Shown here piece by piece: positions 9,723 through 18,362 of a DNA stretch of 64,000 nucleotides. The DNA comes from Campylobacter pinnipediorum subsp. caledonicus. GTDB lineage: Bacteria; Campylobacterota; Campylobacteria; Campylobacterales; Campylobacteraceae. Within the stretch, counting starts at the first letter, position 1. Every line of letters begins with the position of its first letter. The notes beneath the pieces are model-generated. The model was not told where the DNA came from. It did not search any database and worked only from the letters and a program-made list of their open reading frames with translations. The position numbers and the translations under genes are program-made. The stretch is taken from contig NZ_CP017258.1 of assembly GCF_002022005.1 (NCBI RefSeq), forward strand, positions 744,001 through 808,000, read 5' to 3'.

Positions 9723-10621
9723 AAAAGGCTTTTACTCTTATAGAACTTATAATGGTTATAGTTATACTGGCTATAGTTGCTGGAATGACATTAAATTTAG
9801 TTTTTGTAATATATAAAAATTATGTTCAAAGTGAGTCTATCTCTAGGGTGGGATCTCAAGCTGATATTATCTTGGATCAAATATCTAAGAGATTAGAATA
9901 TAGAATAAGAAGTAGTGATATAGCAAGAAAGAGTTCAGACAATAGTATATTAAATTTAAATAATAGTGGATTGAATTCTAGTTATAATATATTGGAATTT
10001 ATACCTTATAGTTATGAAGCCTTTGATTTGGGTGTTTATAGTGGTATTGTTGATATGGATAATACCAGCAGTTTAAAAGGTATAGAGACACCTGGTAGTG
10101 ATCTTAAGCGAGGTGATTTAGTGTTTGACAAGCTATCCCCTAGAAATAAAAATAAAGATTTGGCAATGATATTTAGAGGTGTTAACTATAATGTTGATAG
10201 TTCTTTTGGTTATATTGGAAGTGATATTGATTTTGCTAAGGTTAAAGTTAAAGATCTAACACATTTTAACCACAATCCATCATTTGTTGGTAAGCAGATG
10301 TCAGAGCAGTATTATCTAGCACATACTGCATATGCTATAGTGGCTACACCAAATGAATCTACAAAGTCTAGTGATAGTGCTGCTAATAGGGATTTTGATT
10401 TAACACTTTATTACGATTATAGACCATGGCTGGGGCAGAAATATACAGATAAAGATACAAAATCTACTATTTTAGCTAGACATGTTAGTATGTTTAAATT
10501 TAAAGAGGAAAATGGAATGGTTTTTTTAAAACTTTGTTTAAGAGACAATCAAAAACAAAGAAGCTCATTATCCCAGTCTGGATTTGATTTTAATGTATGT
10601 AGAACAAAGGCGGTTTTTTAG
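9719..10621 (+). CDS. Prepilin-type protein, PilW/GspJ-like
   Basis: A 300-residue protein with a textbook prepilin N terminus: MKKA, then FTLIELIMVIVILAIV with Glu at +5. A long alpha-helix follows (IYKNYVQSESISRVGSQAD), then DQISKRLEYRIRSS, which resembles PilW/GspJ minor pilins. The remaining body is larger than average for GspJ. It overlaps the previous gene by four bases and the next begins immediately after its stop. Position and size order (V-like, W-like, then a small third pilin) mimic the minor pilin clusters that prime pilus assembly. The functional link is inferred. Confidence 0.82.
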   Translation: MKKAFTLIELIMVIVILAIVAGMTLNLVFVIYKNYVQSESISRVGSQADIILDQISKRLEYRIRSSDIARKSSDNSILNLNNSGLNSSYNILEFIPYSYEAFDLGVYSGIVDMDNTSSLKGIETPGSDLKRGDLVFDKLSPRNKNKDLAMIFRGVNYNVDSSFGYIGSDIDFAKVKVKDLTHFNHNPSFVGKQMSEQYYLAHTAYAIVATPNESTKSSDSAANRDFDLTLYYDYRPWLGQKYTDKDTKSTILARHVSMFKFKEENGMVFLKLCLRDNQKQRSSLSQSGFDFNVCRTKAVF

Positions 10622-11095
10622 ATGAAAAAAGGTTTTGGTTTATTAATCGCTATAATTTTTGTTGTAACTATAGCTTCTCTTGGTGCTGTTGCTCTTAAAT
10701 TATCTGTTGGAACTGCAAAACAAACCGGAGATGTCTATGTGAGAGAGCAAGGTGAGATATTATTAAGAAGTTTTGCCGAGTATACAATGCTAAATATCTT
10801 AACTCATGATTTTAATGTTGATTGTTTGGAAAAAGTTGAAGGATGGCATAGGCCAGATTTAACCATAAAAGACAAGGAACATCCAGCTTTTATTACCAGT
10901 TCTAAGATAAAATATTTTGGCAATATTGGAAAATGTAAAGGAGTGCCAGTCACTACAAAATATACACAAGGAACTGTCATGATTGATATTTTTGTAGAAT
11001 ATGTTGATAGTTTGAATAAAACAAAAGATGATAAATATAAAATTTCAGAAAAATACCCAGTTAGACTTCATAAAAGAATAATACAAAAAATTTAG
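10622..11095 (+). CDS. Small pilin-like protein lacking the +5 glutamate
   Basis: A 157-residue protein that starts directly after the preceding stop. The N terminus MKKG/FGLLIAIIFVVTIASLG resembles a prepilin leader and hydrophobic helix, but the +5 position is Ile rather than Glu. That exception is known for tip pseudopilins of the GspK class and some PilX-like proteins. The soluble part has cysteines at ~60 and ~101 and ends in a basic stretch. In C. jejuni the transformation gene ctsT also lies just downstream of fliW, so this may be the positional counterpart; that is from memory and not proven by sequence. It closes the cassette. Confidence 0.7.
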   Translation: MKKGFGLLIAIIFVVTIASLGAVALKLSVGTAKQTGDVYVREQGEILLRSFAEYTMLNILTHDFNVDCLEKVEGWHRPDLTIKDKEHPAFITSSKIKYFGNIGKCKGVPVTTKYTQGTVMIDIFVEYVDSLNKTKDDKYKISEKYPVRLHKRIIQKI

Positions 11096-11115
11096 TTTTT
11101 TATTTGTTTATGTGA

Positions 11116-11121
11116 TATAAT
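11116..11121 (+). promoter_or_regulatory. Putative -10 element for hpf
   Basis: TATAAT inside TGTGATATAAT, i.e. with a TG-like extension upstream, 34 bases before the likely hpf start. The only other sequence in the gap is the pilin stop and an A/T-rich stretch. Confidence 0.65.
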
Positions 11122-11154
11122 TACCATACAAACTTTATTTTAAGGAGTATGGTA

Positions 11155-11682
11155 ATGAATACAAGTATTGTAGGTAAACAACTAGAGCTTACTGATTCTA
11201 TAAAAGACTATATAGAAAACGCTTTTAACGCACTTTGCAAATATCAGATGGATATAATATCTCTAAGATGTGTTGTATCTGCTGATGAGAAAAATGGAAA
11301 AAAAGGTTTTGGTGTAGAGTTTGCTGCAAATATTTCTCATAAAAATACTATTGTTATTAAACAAAAAGATAAAGATTTGTATGCCGCTATAGATCTAACT
11401 CTTGATAGAATGCTAAAAGTTCTTAGAAGAGAGCATGATAAGACTACAACCGTAAAAGGCAAAGATGAAGAAAAAATAAAAAGACTTTTGATAAATGAAG
11501 AAAATACAGATATCTTAGATGAGATAGTTCCTACTGAACTAGAACTTTATAAACCTCTTGAGATAGAAGAAGCACTTGAAAAACTAAAAAATAGTGATAT
11601 GCAGTTTTTAGTTTTTAATGATATAGATGCAAGAATGCGTGTTATTTATAAAAGAACTGACGGTAAATTTGGTCTTTACTAA
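11155..11682 (+). CDS. hpf: Ribosome hibernation promoting factor, long form
   Basis: The ~175-residue product has the two-domain layout of long HPF. An N-terminal beta-alpha-beta domain (IVGKQLELTDSIKDYIENAF) binds the 30S decoding site. A linker leads to the C-terminal dimerisation domain (KPLEIEEALEKLKNS ... RRTDGKFGLY-like ending) that joins two 70S particles into 100S dimers. An upstream in-frame ATG exists at 11149, but AAGGAG (11142-11147) is adjacent to it and correctly spaced for ATG 11155. It has its own promoter and a strong hairpin directly after the stop, so it looks monocistronic. Confidence 0.9.
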   Translation: MNTSIVGKQLELTDSIKDYIENAFNALCKYQMDIISLRCVVSADEKNGKKGFGVEFAANISHKNTIVIKQKDKDLYAAIDLTLDRMLKVLRREHDKTTTVKGKDEEKIKRLLINEENTDILDEIVPTELELYKPLEIEEALEKLKNSDMQFLVFNDIDARMRVIYKRTDGKFGLY

Positions 11683-11687
11683 AAAAT

Positions 11688-11716
11688 AAACTAGAGGGAT
11701 TACTTCTCTCTAGTTT
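11688..11716 (+). terminator. Rho-independent terminator after hpf
   Basis: AAACTAGAG (11688-11696) pairs with CTCTAGTTT (11707-11715) around a 10-base loop, followed by TTATCTTG. It lies six bases after the hpf stop and before ribD. Confidence 0.75.
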
Positions 11717-11736
11717 TATCTTGCAAAGGTTTTGCT

Positions 11737-12816
11737 TTGATAATATCTGATGAATTTTTTATGGATTTGGCTATAAAACAAGCTTGGAAATACTCTGTTT
11801 TAACATATCCAAATCCATCTGTTGGTTGTGTTATTTTAGATAAAAATGGTGCATTGTTATCATGTCAGGCTCATAAAAAAGCCGGTTTTTTGCATGCAGA
11901 ACCAACTGCTATATTGTTTGCTCTTTTTAAATTAAATGAGCAGATATTTTTTGATTTTATCAAAGCTTATTATGATAAGTTTTTTGTTAAGTTTTTAAGT
12001 ATAAAAGAGCTTGAAGAGTATGATCTGGAGCCAAATTTTACTTATGAGTTTATACTTGAAAATCACTCAAATTTATTAAAAGATGCAAAAGCTTATGTGA
12101 CACTAGAGCCATGCACTCATCATGGAAAAACTCCACCTTGTGCCGGTTTATTTATTCAGTTAAATTTCAAAGATGTGATTATATCTTGTATGGATTTTAA
12201 TAATATAGCTAGTGGTGGAATAGCTCTCTTAAAACAACACAATATAAATACAAAATTTGGTGTTTGTGGAGAAAAAGGAAAACAACTTATCGAGCCATTT
12301 TTGTCTTGGCAAAAAGGAAATTTTTCATTTTTAAAATTAGCTATTAGCTTAAATGGAGTAATCACTGGAGGAGTTATATCTAACACTCTAAGCAGAACTC
12401 ACTCTCATAAGCTAAGAGATGTTTCTGAGCTTTTGGTTATAGGTGGTAATACTGTTAGGATTGATCGTCCTACGCTTGATACAAGACTTGTAGAAAATGG
12501 CAAAAATCCAGATGTTTTGATATATTCAAGACAAAATGATTTTGATAAAAATATACCTCTTTTTGGTGTTAAAGATAGAAAAGTGTTTATCTCCAACTCT
12601 CTTGAAAATTTAGAAAAAAAACTTGTAATGTATGAGGGTGGAGTAGGTATGTTAAAACTTGCTTTTGATAGTAAGATACCAAATTTAAAATGGATTTTGC
12701 TTTATAAAAGCAATGAACTTAAATATGGCGAAAATATAAAATTTAAAAACTCATTTAGACCTATTTTTGAATCAAATTTTGAAAATGATAATTATGGCTG
12801 GTATGAGATAAATTAA
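11737..12816 (+). CDS. ribD: Bifunctional riboflavin deaminase/reductase RibD
   Basis: RibD carries out the second and third steps of riboflavin synthesis: deamination of the pyrimidine ring, then NADPH reduction of the ribosyl side chain. The N-terminal deaminase has the zinc-site HAE (residues 53-55) and PC-x(n)-C (EPCTHHGKTPPC, ~123-134). The C-terminal reductase starts near residue 195 (FLKLAISLNG) with SELLVIGGNTVRIDRP. There is an insertion of about 40 residues between the two zinc motifs compared with the short E. coli-type enzyme. TTG 11737 is taken as start because AAAGG lies six bases upstream; ATG 11761 is the next in-frame choice. No FMN riboswitch is visible upstream. Confidence 0.9.
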   Translation: MIISDEFFMDLAIKQAWKYSVLTYPNPSVGCVILDKNGALLSCQAHKKAGFLHAEPTAILFALFKLNEQIFFDFIKAYYDKFFVKFLSIKELEEYDLEPNFTYEFILENHSNLLKDAKAYVTLEPCTHHGKTPPCAGLFIQLNFKDVIISCMDFNNIASGGIALLKQHNINTKFGVCGEKGKQLIEPFLSWQKGNFSFLKLAISLNGVITGGVISNTLSRTHSHKLRDVSELLVIGGNTVRIDRPTLDTRLVENGKNPDVLIYSRQNDFDKNIPLFGVKDRKVFISNSLENLEKKLVMYEGGVGMLKLAFDSKIPNLKWILLYKSNELKYGENIKFKNSFRPIFESNFENDNYGWYEIN

Positions 12817-13077
12817 GATTTAAAATAAAAGCATTAAAATTTAATAACAACCTTATTTTATTTGTAGAATTATATTAAGAAAGTTAAGCTATTGCAAAAA
12901 CATACGCTAAAAAAATTATTGTATAACAACAACCTGTCATACACCGAAACTAATTATATATTTTTTAAATTTTTAATGATTACTGTTTTTTTTGTGATTT
13001 AATTATTATTAGATTATAGAGCCATCAGACATCTATAATCTAATTATATTTTGAGTATTTTATTATGTTATTTGCTT
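12817..13077. other. A/T-rich gap between ribD and putP
   Basis: This 261-base gap between converging genes has no convincing ORF or tRNA. The only clear structure is the 13-bp inverted repeat at 13008-13044, listed separately. Confidence 0.6.
13008..13044. terminator. Bidirectional hairpin between ribD and putP
   Basis: ATTAGATTATAGA (13008-13020) is perfectly repeated in inverse at 13032-13044 with an 11-base loop. T-rich sequence follows on the plus strand (TATATTTTG). It stands 34 bases beyond the putP stop, so it may terminate either gene. The stem is A/T-rich and therefore weaker than the other terminators here. Confidence 0.5.
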
Positions 13078-14568
13078 TTATAACCTTGTTTTCATCTTAT
13101 CAAACTCATCTGATATTGTATTTTCATTAGGTTCTCTTGTCATTTTATCTATCGCATCACCCCAGATACTAACAACTACTATACTTATACTAGAAGCGAT
13201 AAAACCAGGAAGTAGTTCGTAGATGTATGAGTTAAGACCCAGAGTTATCCATAATATAACAGTTGCTCCACCAACTATCATTCCAGCTAAGGCACCAAGT
13301 GCGCTCATTTTTCTCCAATAAAGACTGAAAAGTAGCACAGGACCAAAACTAGCGCCAAAGCCTGCCCAAGCATTCCCAACAACTCCAAGAACAGTATCAC
13401 TTGATAAAAAAGCTAAAGCTGTGGCGATAAGAGCAACGCCAACAACTGCACATCTTCCTATTATGACTTGTTTGTCTGCTGAAATTTCTTTTTTGTAAAA
13501 TGCTAGTATAAAATCTTTGGTTATAGAACTAGCGCTCACTAGTAATTGACTTGAAACAGTGCTCATTATGGCGGAAAGCACAGCAGAAAGTATGATACCT
13601 ACAAAAAATGGATGAAATAATATCTCGCCAAGTTTTAAAAATACTAATTCAGGATCTTTTAAAGCCATATTATTTTGATTAAAATAAACATATCCTATAA
13701 GACCACTCATAAGCGCTCCAAGTAGCCCTAATGTCATCCAGCCGATTCCTATTTTTCTTGCTAAAGCTAGCTCTTTTGAACTTCTTATTGCCATAAATCT
13801 AACTATTATGTGTGGTTGTCCAAAATACCCAAGCCCCCAAGCTAATAAACCTAAAATTCCCAAAAAGCTTTGGTTTGCAAAGATATTTAAGTGATCTTTG
13901 CTAAGACTTGTTATCTCTGTTATAAATGTTTTATTGCCCGATAAATCTATATTGAAATAAGCTACTACTGGTATTGCAATCAAAACAAAAAACATCAAAG
14001 TGCCTTGAAATACATCGGTTATACAAACCGCTTTAAAACCACCAAAAAAGGTGTAAAAAACAACTATAAAAAGAGTTATAAAAGCACCAAGACTAAAAGG
14101 AAGATTGAAAAAACTTTCAAAACTTTTTCCACCAGCTATGATTCCACTTGATACATAAATGGTAAAAAATATAAGTATTATAAGTCCAGAAATTATTCTT
14201 AGTATTTTTGTTCTATCTTTAAAACGATTTTCTAAAAAATCAGGTATCGTAATGCTATCACTTGCAACTTCTGTATAAACTCTTATTCTTTTTGCTAAAA
14301 ATAAATAATTACAATAAGCTCCAACACAAAGTCCTATAACTATCCAAATATTTGCAAGTCCCGTGGCATAAAGAGCACCAGGAAGACCAAGTAGCATCCA
14401 TCCACTCATATCGCTTGCGCCTGCGCTTAAAGCAGTTGCAACCGGACCTAGTTGTCTGTTGTCAAGTAAATATTCGCTCATATTTGCTGTTTTGTTGTAA
14501 GAATACCAGCCTATAAAAAGCAATATTCCAAAATAAAATGCGATAGCCAAATAAGATGAAAAATCCAT
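13078..14568 (-). CDS. putP: Sodium/proline symporter PutP
   Basis: A 496-residue SSS-family transporter with about 13 membrane segments. The N terminus contains the sodium-site segment LSAGASDMSGWMLLGLPG, and GLGYFGQPHIIVRFMAIRS is the characteristic PutP signature in the middle. PutP imports proline with sodium; many Campylobacter use proline as carbon source. No putA is next to it. It is transcribed divergently from the ABC transporter with its own promoter (14609-14614). Confidence 0.93.
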   Translation of the reverse strand: MDFSSYLAIAFYFGILLFIGWYSYNKTANMSEYLLDNRQLGPVATALSAGASDMSGWMLLGLPGALYATGLANIWIVIGLCVGAYCNYLFLAKRIRVYTEVASDSITIPDFLENRFKDRTKILRIISGLIILIFFTIYVSSGIIAGGKSFESFFNLPFSLGAFITLFIVVFYTFFGGFKAVCITDVFQGTLMFFVLIAIPVVAYFNIDLSGNKTFITEITSLSKDHLNIFANQSFLGILGLLAWGLGYFGQPHIIVRFMAIRSSKELALARKIGIGWMTLGLLGALMSGLIGYVYFNQNNMALKDPELVFLKLGEILFHPFFVGIILSAVLSAIMSTVSSQLLVSASSITKDFILAFYKKEISADKQVIIGRCAVVGVALIATALAFLSSDTVLGVVGNAWAGFGASFGPVLLFSLYWRKMSALGALAGMIVGGATVILWITLGLNSYIYELLPGFIASSISIVVVSIWGDAIDKMTREPNENTISDEFDKMKTRL

Positions 14569-14608
14569 AAAATACCTTAGTTGTTTTTTATTTTAAAGAT
14601 GAGATATT

Positions 14609-14614
14609 ATTATA
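14609..14614 (-). promoter_or_regulatory. Putative -10 element for putP
   Basis: TATAAT on the minus strand, 41 bases upstream of the putP ATG, in a T/A-rich context typical of this genus. Confidence 0.5.
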
Positions 14615-14639
14615 ATTTTATTTAAAATCAAAGAAAATT

Positions 14640-14645
14640 TATAAT
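14640..14645 (+). promoter_or_regulatory. Putative -10 element for the amino-acid ABC transporter
   Basis: TATAAT on the plus strand, 69 bases before the preferred permease start, consistent with a short untranslated leader. Confidence 0.45.
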
Positions 14646-14713
14646 TTTAAGCTAAAAAATAAGAAATTTTGCGTATTATTATTAGCTATTTTAAGTATTT
14701 AAAAAGGAAAAAT

Positions 14714-15424
14714 TTGTCTAAAGAAAATTTTTTTAAATTACTATTTTTTGTAATAGTCGCTATTGCTGGTATTTACTATACATATCCTACCGAGTTAAAC
14801 GATGCCCAAAGAATGGCCTATATTCATAGTTATGGTGTTACATTGGGTCTTACTGCTGGCGGTATAAGTATAGGTATTATATTGGGTTTTATTCTTGCAT
14901 TTTTAAAGTTTTTGGATATAAAAATTTTAAATTTCATAATAGATGAATATATAGATATATTAAGAGGCACTCCTATTATCATACAACTTTTGATTTTTTC
15001 TGTAGTAATTTTTGCTACTTGGAGTGATAACTTTTATGTGGCGCTTATAGCACTAGGGTTAAATAGCTCTGCTTATGTTGCTGAGATAGTTAGAAGTGGT
15101 ATAAATAGTGTAGATAAAGGTCAAATGGAAGCATCAAGAGCAATGGGACTTAGTTATTATATATCTATGAAAGAGATAGTTTTTCCTCAGGCTACAAAAA
15201 ATATACTTCCAGCTTTAGCTAATGAGTTTATATCGTTATTTAAAGAGACTTCTGTTGTTGGTTATATTAGCGTTGTGGATATAACAATGCAAAGCAAGAG
15301 CCTTCAAGCAGTGTTTTATAATCCAAAACCTATATTATTTACCGGCATAGTTTATTATATTAGTATTAAGTTTTTTTCATTTTTGGTTAGAAAATTAGAA
15401 GAGAGATTAAGACAAAATGATTAA
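14714..15424 (+). CDS. Polar amino-acid ABC transporter permease
   Basis: A membrane permease of the His/Glu/Gln (HisM/GlnP) family. It contains the inner-membrane loop for the ATPase, [22 protein letters not shown] (about residues 137-158), and the family motif [13 protein letters not shown]. The open frame extends to TTG 14669, but a good AAGGA (14704-14708) stands five bases before TTG 14714, so that start is preferred. Its stop overlaps the ATPase gene by eight bases. Substrate is unknown; the binding protein downstream resembles Cys/Gln/Glu-type receptors. Confidence 0.88.
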   Translation: MSKENFFKLLFFVIVAIAGIYYTYPTELNDAQRMAYIHSYGVTLGLTAGGISIGIILGFILAFLKFLDIKILNFIIDEYIDILRGTPIIIQLLIFSVVIFATWSDNFYVALIALGLNSSAYVAEIVRSGINSVDKGQMEASRAMGLSYYISMKEIVFPQATKNILPALANEFISLFKETSVVGYISVVDITMQSKSLQAVFYNPKPILFTGIVYYISIKFFSFLVRKLEERLRQND

Positions 15425-16145
15425 AATTAGAGATTTAAATAAAAGTTATGGAAAATTACAGGTTTTAAAAGATATAAATTTAGATATAAAACAAGGTGAG
15501 GTTATAGCTATAATAGGTCCTAGTGGTGGCGGTAAAAGCACATTTTTACGTTGTATAAATAGACTTGAAGAGCCAACTAGCGGTCATATACTTATAGACG
15601 GAGAGGATATTTTAGACAAAAAATCAAACATTAATAAAATTCGTCAAAAAGTAAGTATGGTATTTCAACATTTTAATTTATTTGCAAATAAAACTGTTTT
15701 GTCAAATTTAACATTAGCCCCTATAAAAACTGGAACTTTGTCAAAAGAAGAGGCTGAAAAAAAAGCCTTGGAACTTTTAAAAAGCGTTGGGTTGAGTGAT
15801 AAAAAAGATGCGTTTCCGCATAAGCTTTCAGGTGGACAAAAACAGCGTATAGCTATAGCTAGATCGCTTGCTATGAATCCTGATGTTATACTTTTTGATG
15901 AGCCAACATCGGCTCTTGATCCTGAGATGATAGGCGAGGTTCTTGATATAATGCAAGATGTTGCTTCAAAAGGATTAACAATGCTTGTGGTTACTCATGA
16001 GATGGGATTTGCTAGAAATGTTGCGAATCGTATTTTTTTCATGGATGGTGGTGTGATAGCTGTTGACGATACTCCTAAAAATGTTTTTGAAAATCCTACA
16101 CACCCACGTTTGAAAGAATTTTTAGGAAAAGTTTTAAATCACTAA
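15417..16145 (+). CDS. Polar amino-acid ABC transporter ATP-binding protein
   Basis: A 242-residue ABC ATPase of the GlnQ/HisP group. It has Walker [10 protein letters not shown] (~34-42), Q-loop VFQHFNLF, the signature LSGGQKQR (~138-145), Walker [14 protein letters not shown] and the switch His in VVTHEMGFA. All nucleotide-binding residues are present. It powers the permease encoded just upstream, with which it overlaps by eight bases, and precedes the binding protein by 21. Confidence 0.92.
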   Translation: MIKIRDLNKSYGKLQVLKDINLDIKQGEVIAIIGPSGGGKSTFLRCINRLEEPTSGHILIDGEDILDKKSNINKIRQKVSMVFQHFNLFANKTVLSNLTLAPIKTGTLSKEEAEKKALELLKSVGLSDKKDAFPHKLSGGQKQRIAIARSLAMNPDVILFDEPTSALDPEMIGEVLDIMQDVASKGLTMLVVTHEMGFARNVANRIFFMDGGVIAVDDTPKNVFENPTHPRLKEFLGKVLNH

Positions 16146-16166
16146 TAATATTAAAAAAGGGAAAAA

Positions 16167-16928
16167 ATGAAAAAATTTTTATTGTTTTTGGCATTTGCTG
16201 TATTTTTTATGGGATGCATGGATGAAAAAAAAGAGGCTATGGTTGCTGATGTAAATTCAAGCAAACAAGAAGTTGTAAAACTTGGTGTGAGTATGGATTA
16301 TCCACCATTTGAGTTTATAGATGACAATAATAACCCAGCTGGTTTTGATGTTGAATTAATGCAAGCTATTGCTAAAAAAGTAGGGTTTGAATTAGAACTT
16401 AATAATATAAGCTTTGATGGCCTTATACCTGCTTTAAAAGCTGGTAAAATTGATGCTATAATGAGTGCCATGAGTGCTACTGAAGATAGAAGAAAATCAG
16501 TTGATTTTTCGGATAACTATTACTCAACTGAAAATTTATTTATTAGAAAAAAAGGCTCTGATGTTGATCAAAATAGCCTTGTTGATAAGCAAATAGGTGT
16601 TCAGCTTGGAACATTGCAAGAGAGTGCTGCTAAAAAAATTGAAGGTGCAAAAGTAGTTCCTGCTGATAATGTTTTAAGTGCTATTATGGGCTTAAAAGCT
16701 GGAAAAATAGATGTTGTTTTGATTGATAGTTCTATAGGATATGGATATTTAAAACAAAATGAAGATTTGGAAGAATTTTATAAAGTTGCTGATGGTAGCG
16801 AAGGTTTTTCAATAGCTTTTGACAAAGATAAAAAAGCAGAACTTATCAAAAAAATAAATTCTGCATTAAAAGAGCTTAAAGATGATGGTACTTTTGAAAA
16901 AATAGAAGAAAAATATAATTTGAAGTAA
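16167..16928 (+). CDS. Amino-acid ABC transporter substrate-binding lipoprotein
   Basis: A 253-residue type II periplasmic binding protein. The N-terminal signal ends with the lipobox FMGC (Cys ~17), so it is probably anchored in the inner-membrane outer leaflet. Typical family segments are LGVSMDYPPFEFID, GFDVELMQAIAKKVG, FDGLIPALKAGKIDAIMSAM and the late VGVQLGT-like strand (IGVQLGTLQES). It delivers an amino acid to the preceding permease/ATPase pair. The ligand cannot be assigned from sequence alone. Confidence 0.9.
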   Translation: MKKFLLFLAFAVFFMGCMDEKKEAMVADVNSSKQEVVKLGVSMDYPPFEFIDDNNNPAGFDVELMQAIAKKVGFELELNNISFDGLIPALKAGKIDAIMSAMSATEDRRKSVDFSDNYYSTENLFIRKKGSDVDQNSLVDKQIGVQLGTLQESAAKKIEGAKVVPADNVLSAIMGLKAGKIDVVLIDSSIGYGYLKQNEDLEEFYKVADGSEGFSIAFDKDKKAELIKKINSALKELKDDGTFEKIEEKYNLK

Positions 16929-16943
16929 ATATTAATTTTTTAA

Positions 16944-17690
16944 TTGAATGAAGAATATACTATAATTGCCGGTTCTGACAGTGTTGCTGGAGCCGGTGCA
17001 CAAGCTGATATAAAAACTTGCGAAGCACTTGGTTGTTATGGTGCTGCTGCTATAAGTGTTTTGGTGGCAGAAAATTCTCAAAATGTTGTTAGTATATCGG
17101 AAGTAAGTTCTGAATTTGTTGATTCTCAAATCAAATGTATTGTAGATGAGCTTAAGATAGATGCTGTCAAGATAGGAATGTTATATAATACTAATATAAT
17201 AAATACTGTTTTGAGATGGATTCCATTTATAGATGCTCCGATTGTATTAGATCCAGTTTGTATAAGCAAGTCAAATATAAAGCTTATAGATGATGATGCC
17301 ATCGATAGTTTAAAAGAATTGTTTAAATATGCAACTATTGCAACTCCTAATAAATTTGAAGCCGAATGTATTTTTCAAAATAATTTTAACAATCTTTTGT
17401 GTGATATAGTAGTTAAAAAAGATGTTGTTAATGGCTATAGTGTTGATAGACTATATAAAAAAGATGGTGGTGTTTTTGATTTTTCAACTCCACTTATTAA
17501 ACCAGAGCTTGTGCATGGTGCTGGTTGTACATTTAGTAGTGCCATAGCCTGCTTTTTAGCTCTTGGATTTGACATTCAAGATTGCGTAAAAAATGCTAAA
17601 AATTATGTTTATAATGCTATTTTGAATAGTCATGATACCAAATTTGGTAAAACATTATTAAGACATAATTTTAAGGATTTTAATGAGTGA
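16944..17690 (+). CDS. thiD: Hydroxymethylpyrimidine/phosphomethylpyrimidine kinase
   Basis: ThiD phosphorylates HMP and HMP-phosphate for thiamine synthesis. The 248-residue ribokinase-fold protein begins with IIAGSDSVAGAGAQADIKT, a variant of the family's GSDSSGGAGIQADLKT. It continues with VLDPVC, ATPNKFEAE and the anion-hole motif HGAGCTFSSAIA. The Ser-Ser-Gly stretch reads Ser-Val-Ala here, a mild deviation at the HMP pocket. TTG 16944 is the only reasonable start. It overlaps thiE by eight bases. Confidence 0.9.
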   Translation: MNEEYTIIAGSDSVAGAGAQADIKTCEALGCYGAAAISVLVAENSQNVVSISEVSSEFVDSQIKCIVDELKIDAVKIGMLYNTNIINTVLRWIPFIDAPIVLDPVCISKSNIKLIDDDAIDSLKELFKYATIATPNKFEAECIFQNNFNNLLCDIVVKKDVVNGYSVDRLYKKDGGVFDFSTPLIKPELVHGAGCTFSSAIACFLALGFDIQDCVKNAKNYVYNAILNSHDTKFGKTLLRHNFKDFNE

Positions 17691-18288
17691 AATTTATGCT
17701 TTAAGCGATGATATTTTAAGTCCAGATGATATTATTTTACAACATGTTGAAGATATATTGCAAAGTGGTATTAAGTATTATCAATATCGTTGCAAACGCT
17801 TCAATAAAAATGAAGATATAGCAAGAGAAATACTCTGTTTATGCAATGATTATAATGCTAGATTTATAATAAATGATGATATAGTTTTTGCAAAAAGAAT
17901 AGGTGCAAAGAGTGTTCATATAGGTAAAAAAGATGTAAATCTGCAAGATGCCAGAAAATTTTTAGGTAAAGATTTTTTTATAGGTGTTAGTTGCTATGAT
18001 AGTTTAGAGCTTGCCAAAGAAGCAGTAGAAAATGGAGCTGATTATATTGCATTTGGCTCAATTTTTCCAAGTCTTACAAAGCCAGATGCAGGCTCTGCCA
18101 GTCTTGATGTAATAACTCAAGCAAAGAGTATGTTTAATATCTCCGTATGTGCAATAGGTGGTATAAATGAAACAAATATAAGCAAAGTATCTGAAGCAAA
18201 AGCGGATCTTATAGCTATTGTTAATGCGATTTATGGCTCAAATTCTATAAAAGAAAATATATTAAATCTACAAAATAAAATCAATTAA
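17683..18288 (+). CDS. thiE: Thiamine-phosphate synthase
   Basis: A 201-residue TIM-barrel enzyme that joins HMP-pyrophosphate to thiazole phosphate. Family features are YQYRCKRFNKNEDIA near residue 32, FIINDDIVFAKRIGAKSVHIGKKD, GVSCYDSLELAKEA, YIAFGSIFPSLTKPDA and VCAIGGINETNI. It overlaps thiD by eight bases, forming a thiDE pair. No TPP riboswitch is visible upstream of thiD; the preceding ABC transporter genes are only 15 bases away. Confidence 0.92.
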   Translation: MSEIYALSDDILSPDDIILQHVEDILQSGIKYYQYRCKRFNKNEDIAREILCLCNDYNARFIINDDIVFAKRIGAKSVHIGKKDVNLQDARKFLGKDFFIGVSCYDSLELAKEAVENGADYIAFGSIFPSLTKPDAGSASLDVITQAKSMFNISVCAIGGINETNISKVSEAKADLIAIVNAIYGSNSIKENILNLQNKIN

Positions 18289-18362
18289 TTTTTTTAAATT
18301 TATAAAATTTTTATTTTTATAGTTATAAAATTGCCACCTACAAAAAATACTAGGGGGTGTTT

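Noticed and set aside
14669-14713. Longer N terminus of the ABC permease from TTG 14669
   Set aside because: No ribosome-binding site upstream, while AAGGA is well placed for TTG 14714; the extra residues are basic and unlike the family.
18350-18358. Short G-run near the AEC transporter start, as a phase-variable tract
   Set aside because: Only five to six G; the phase-variable tracts of Campylobacter are usually eight or longer. I saw no long homopolymeric G/C tract in the window.
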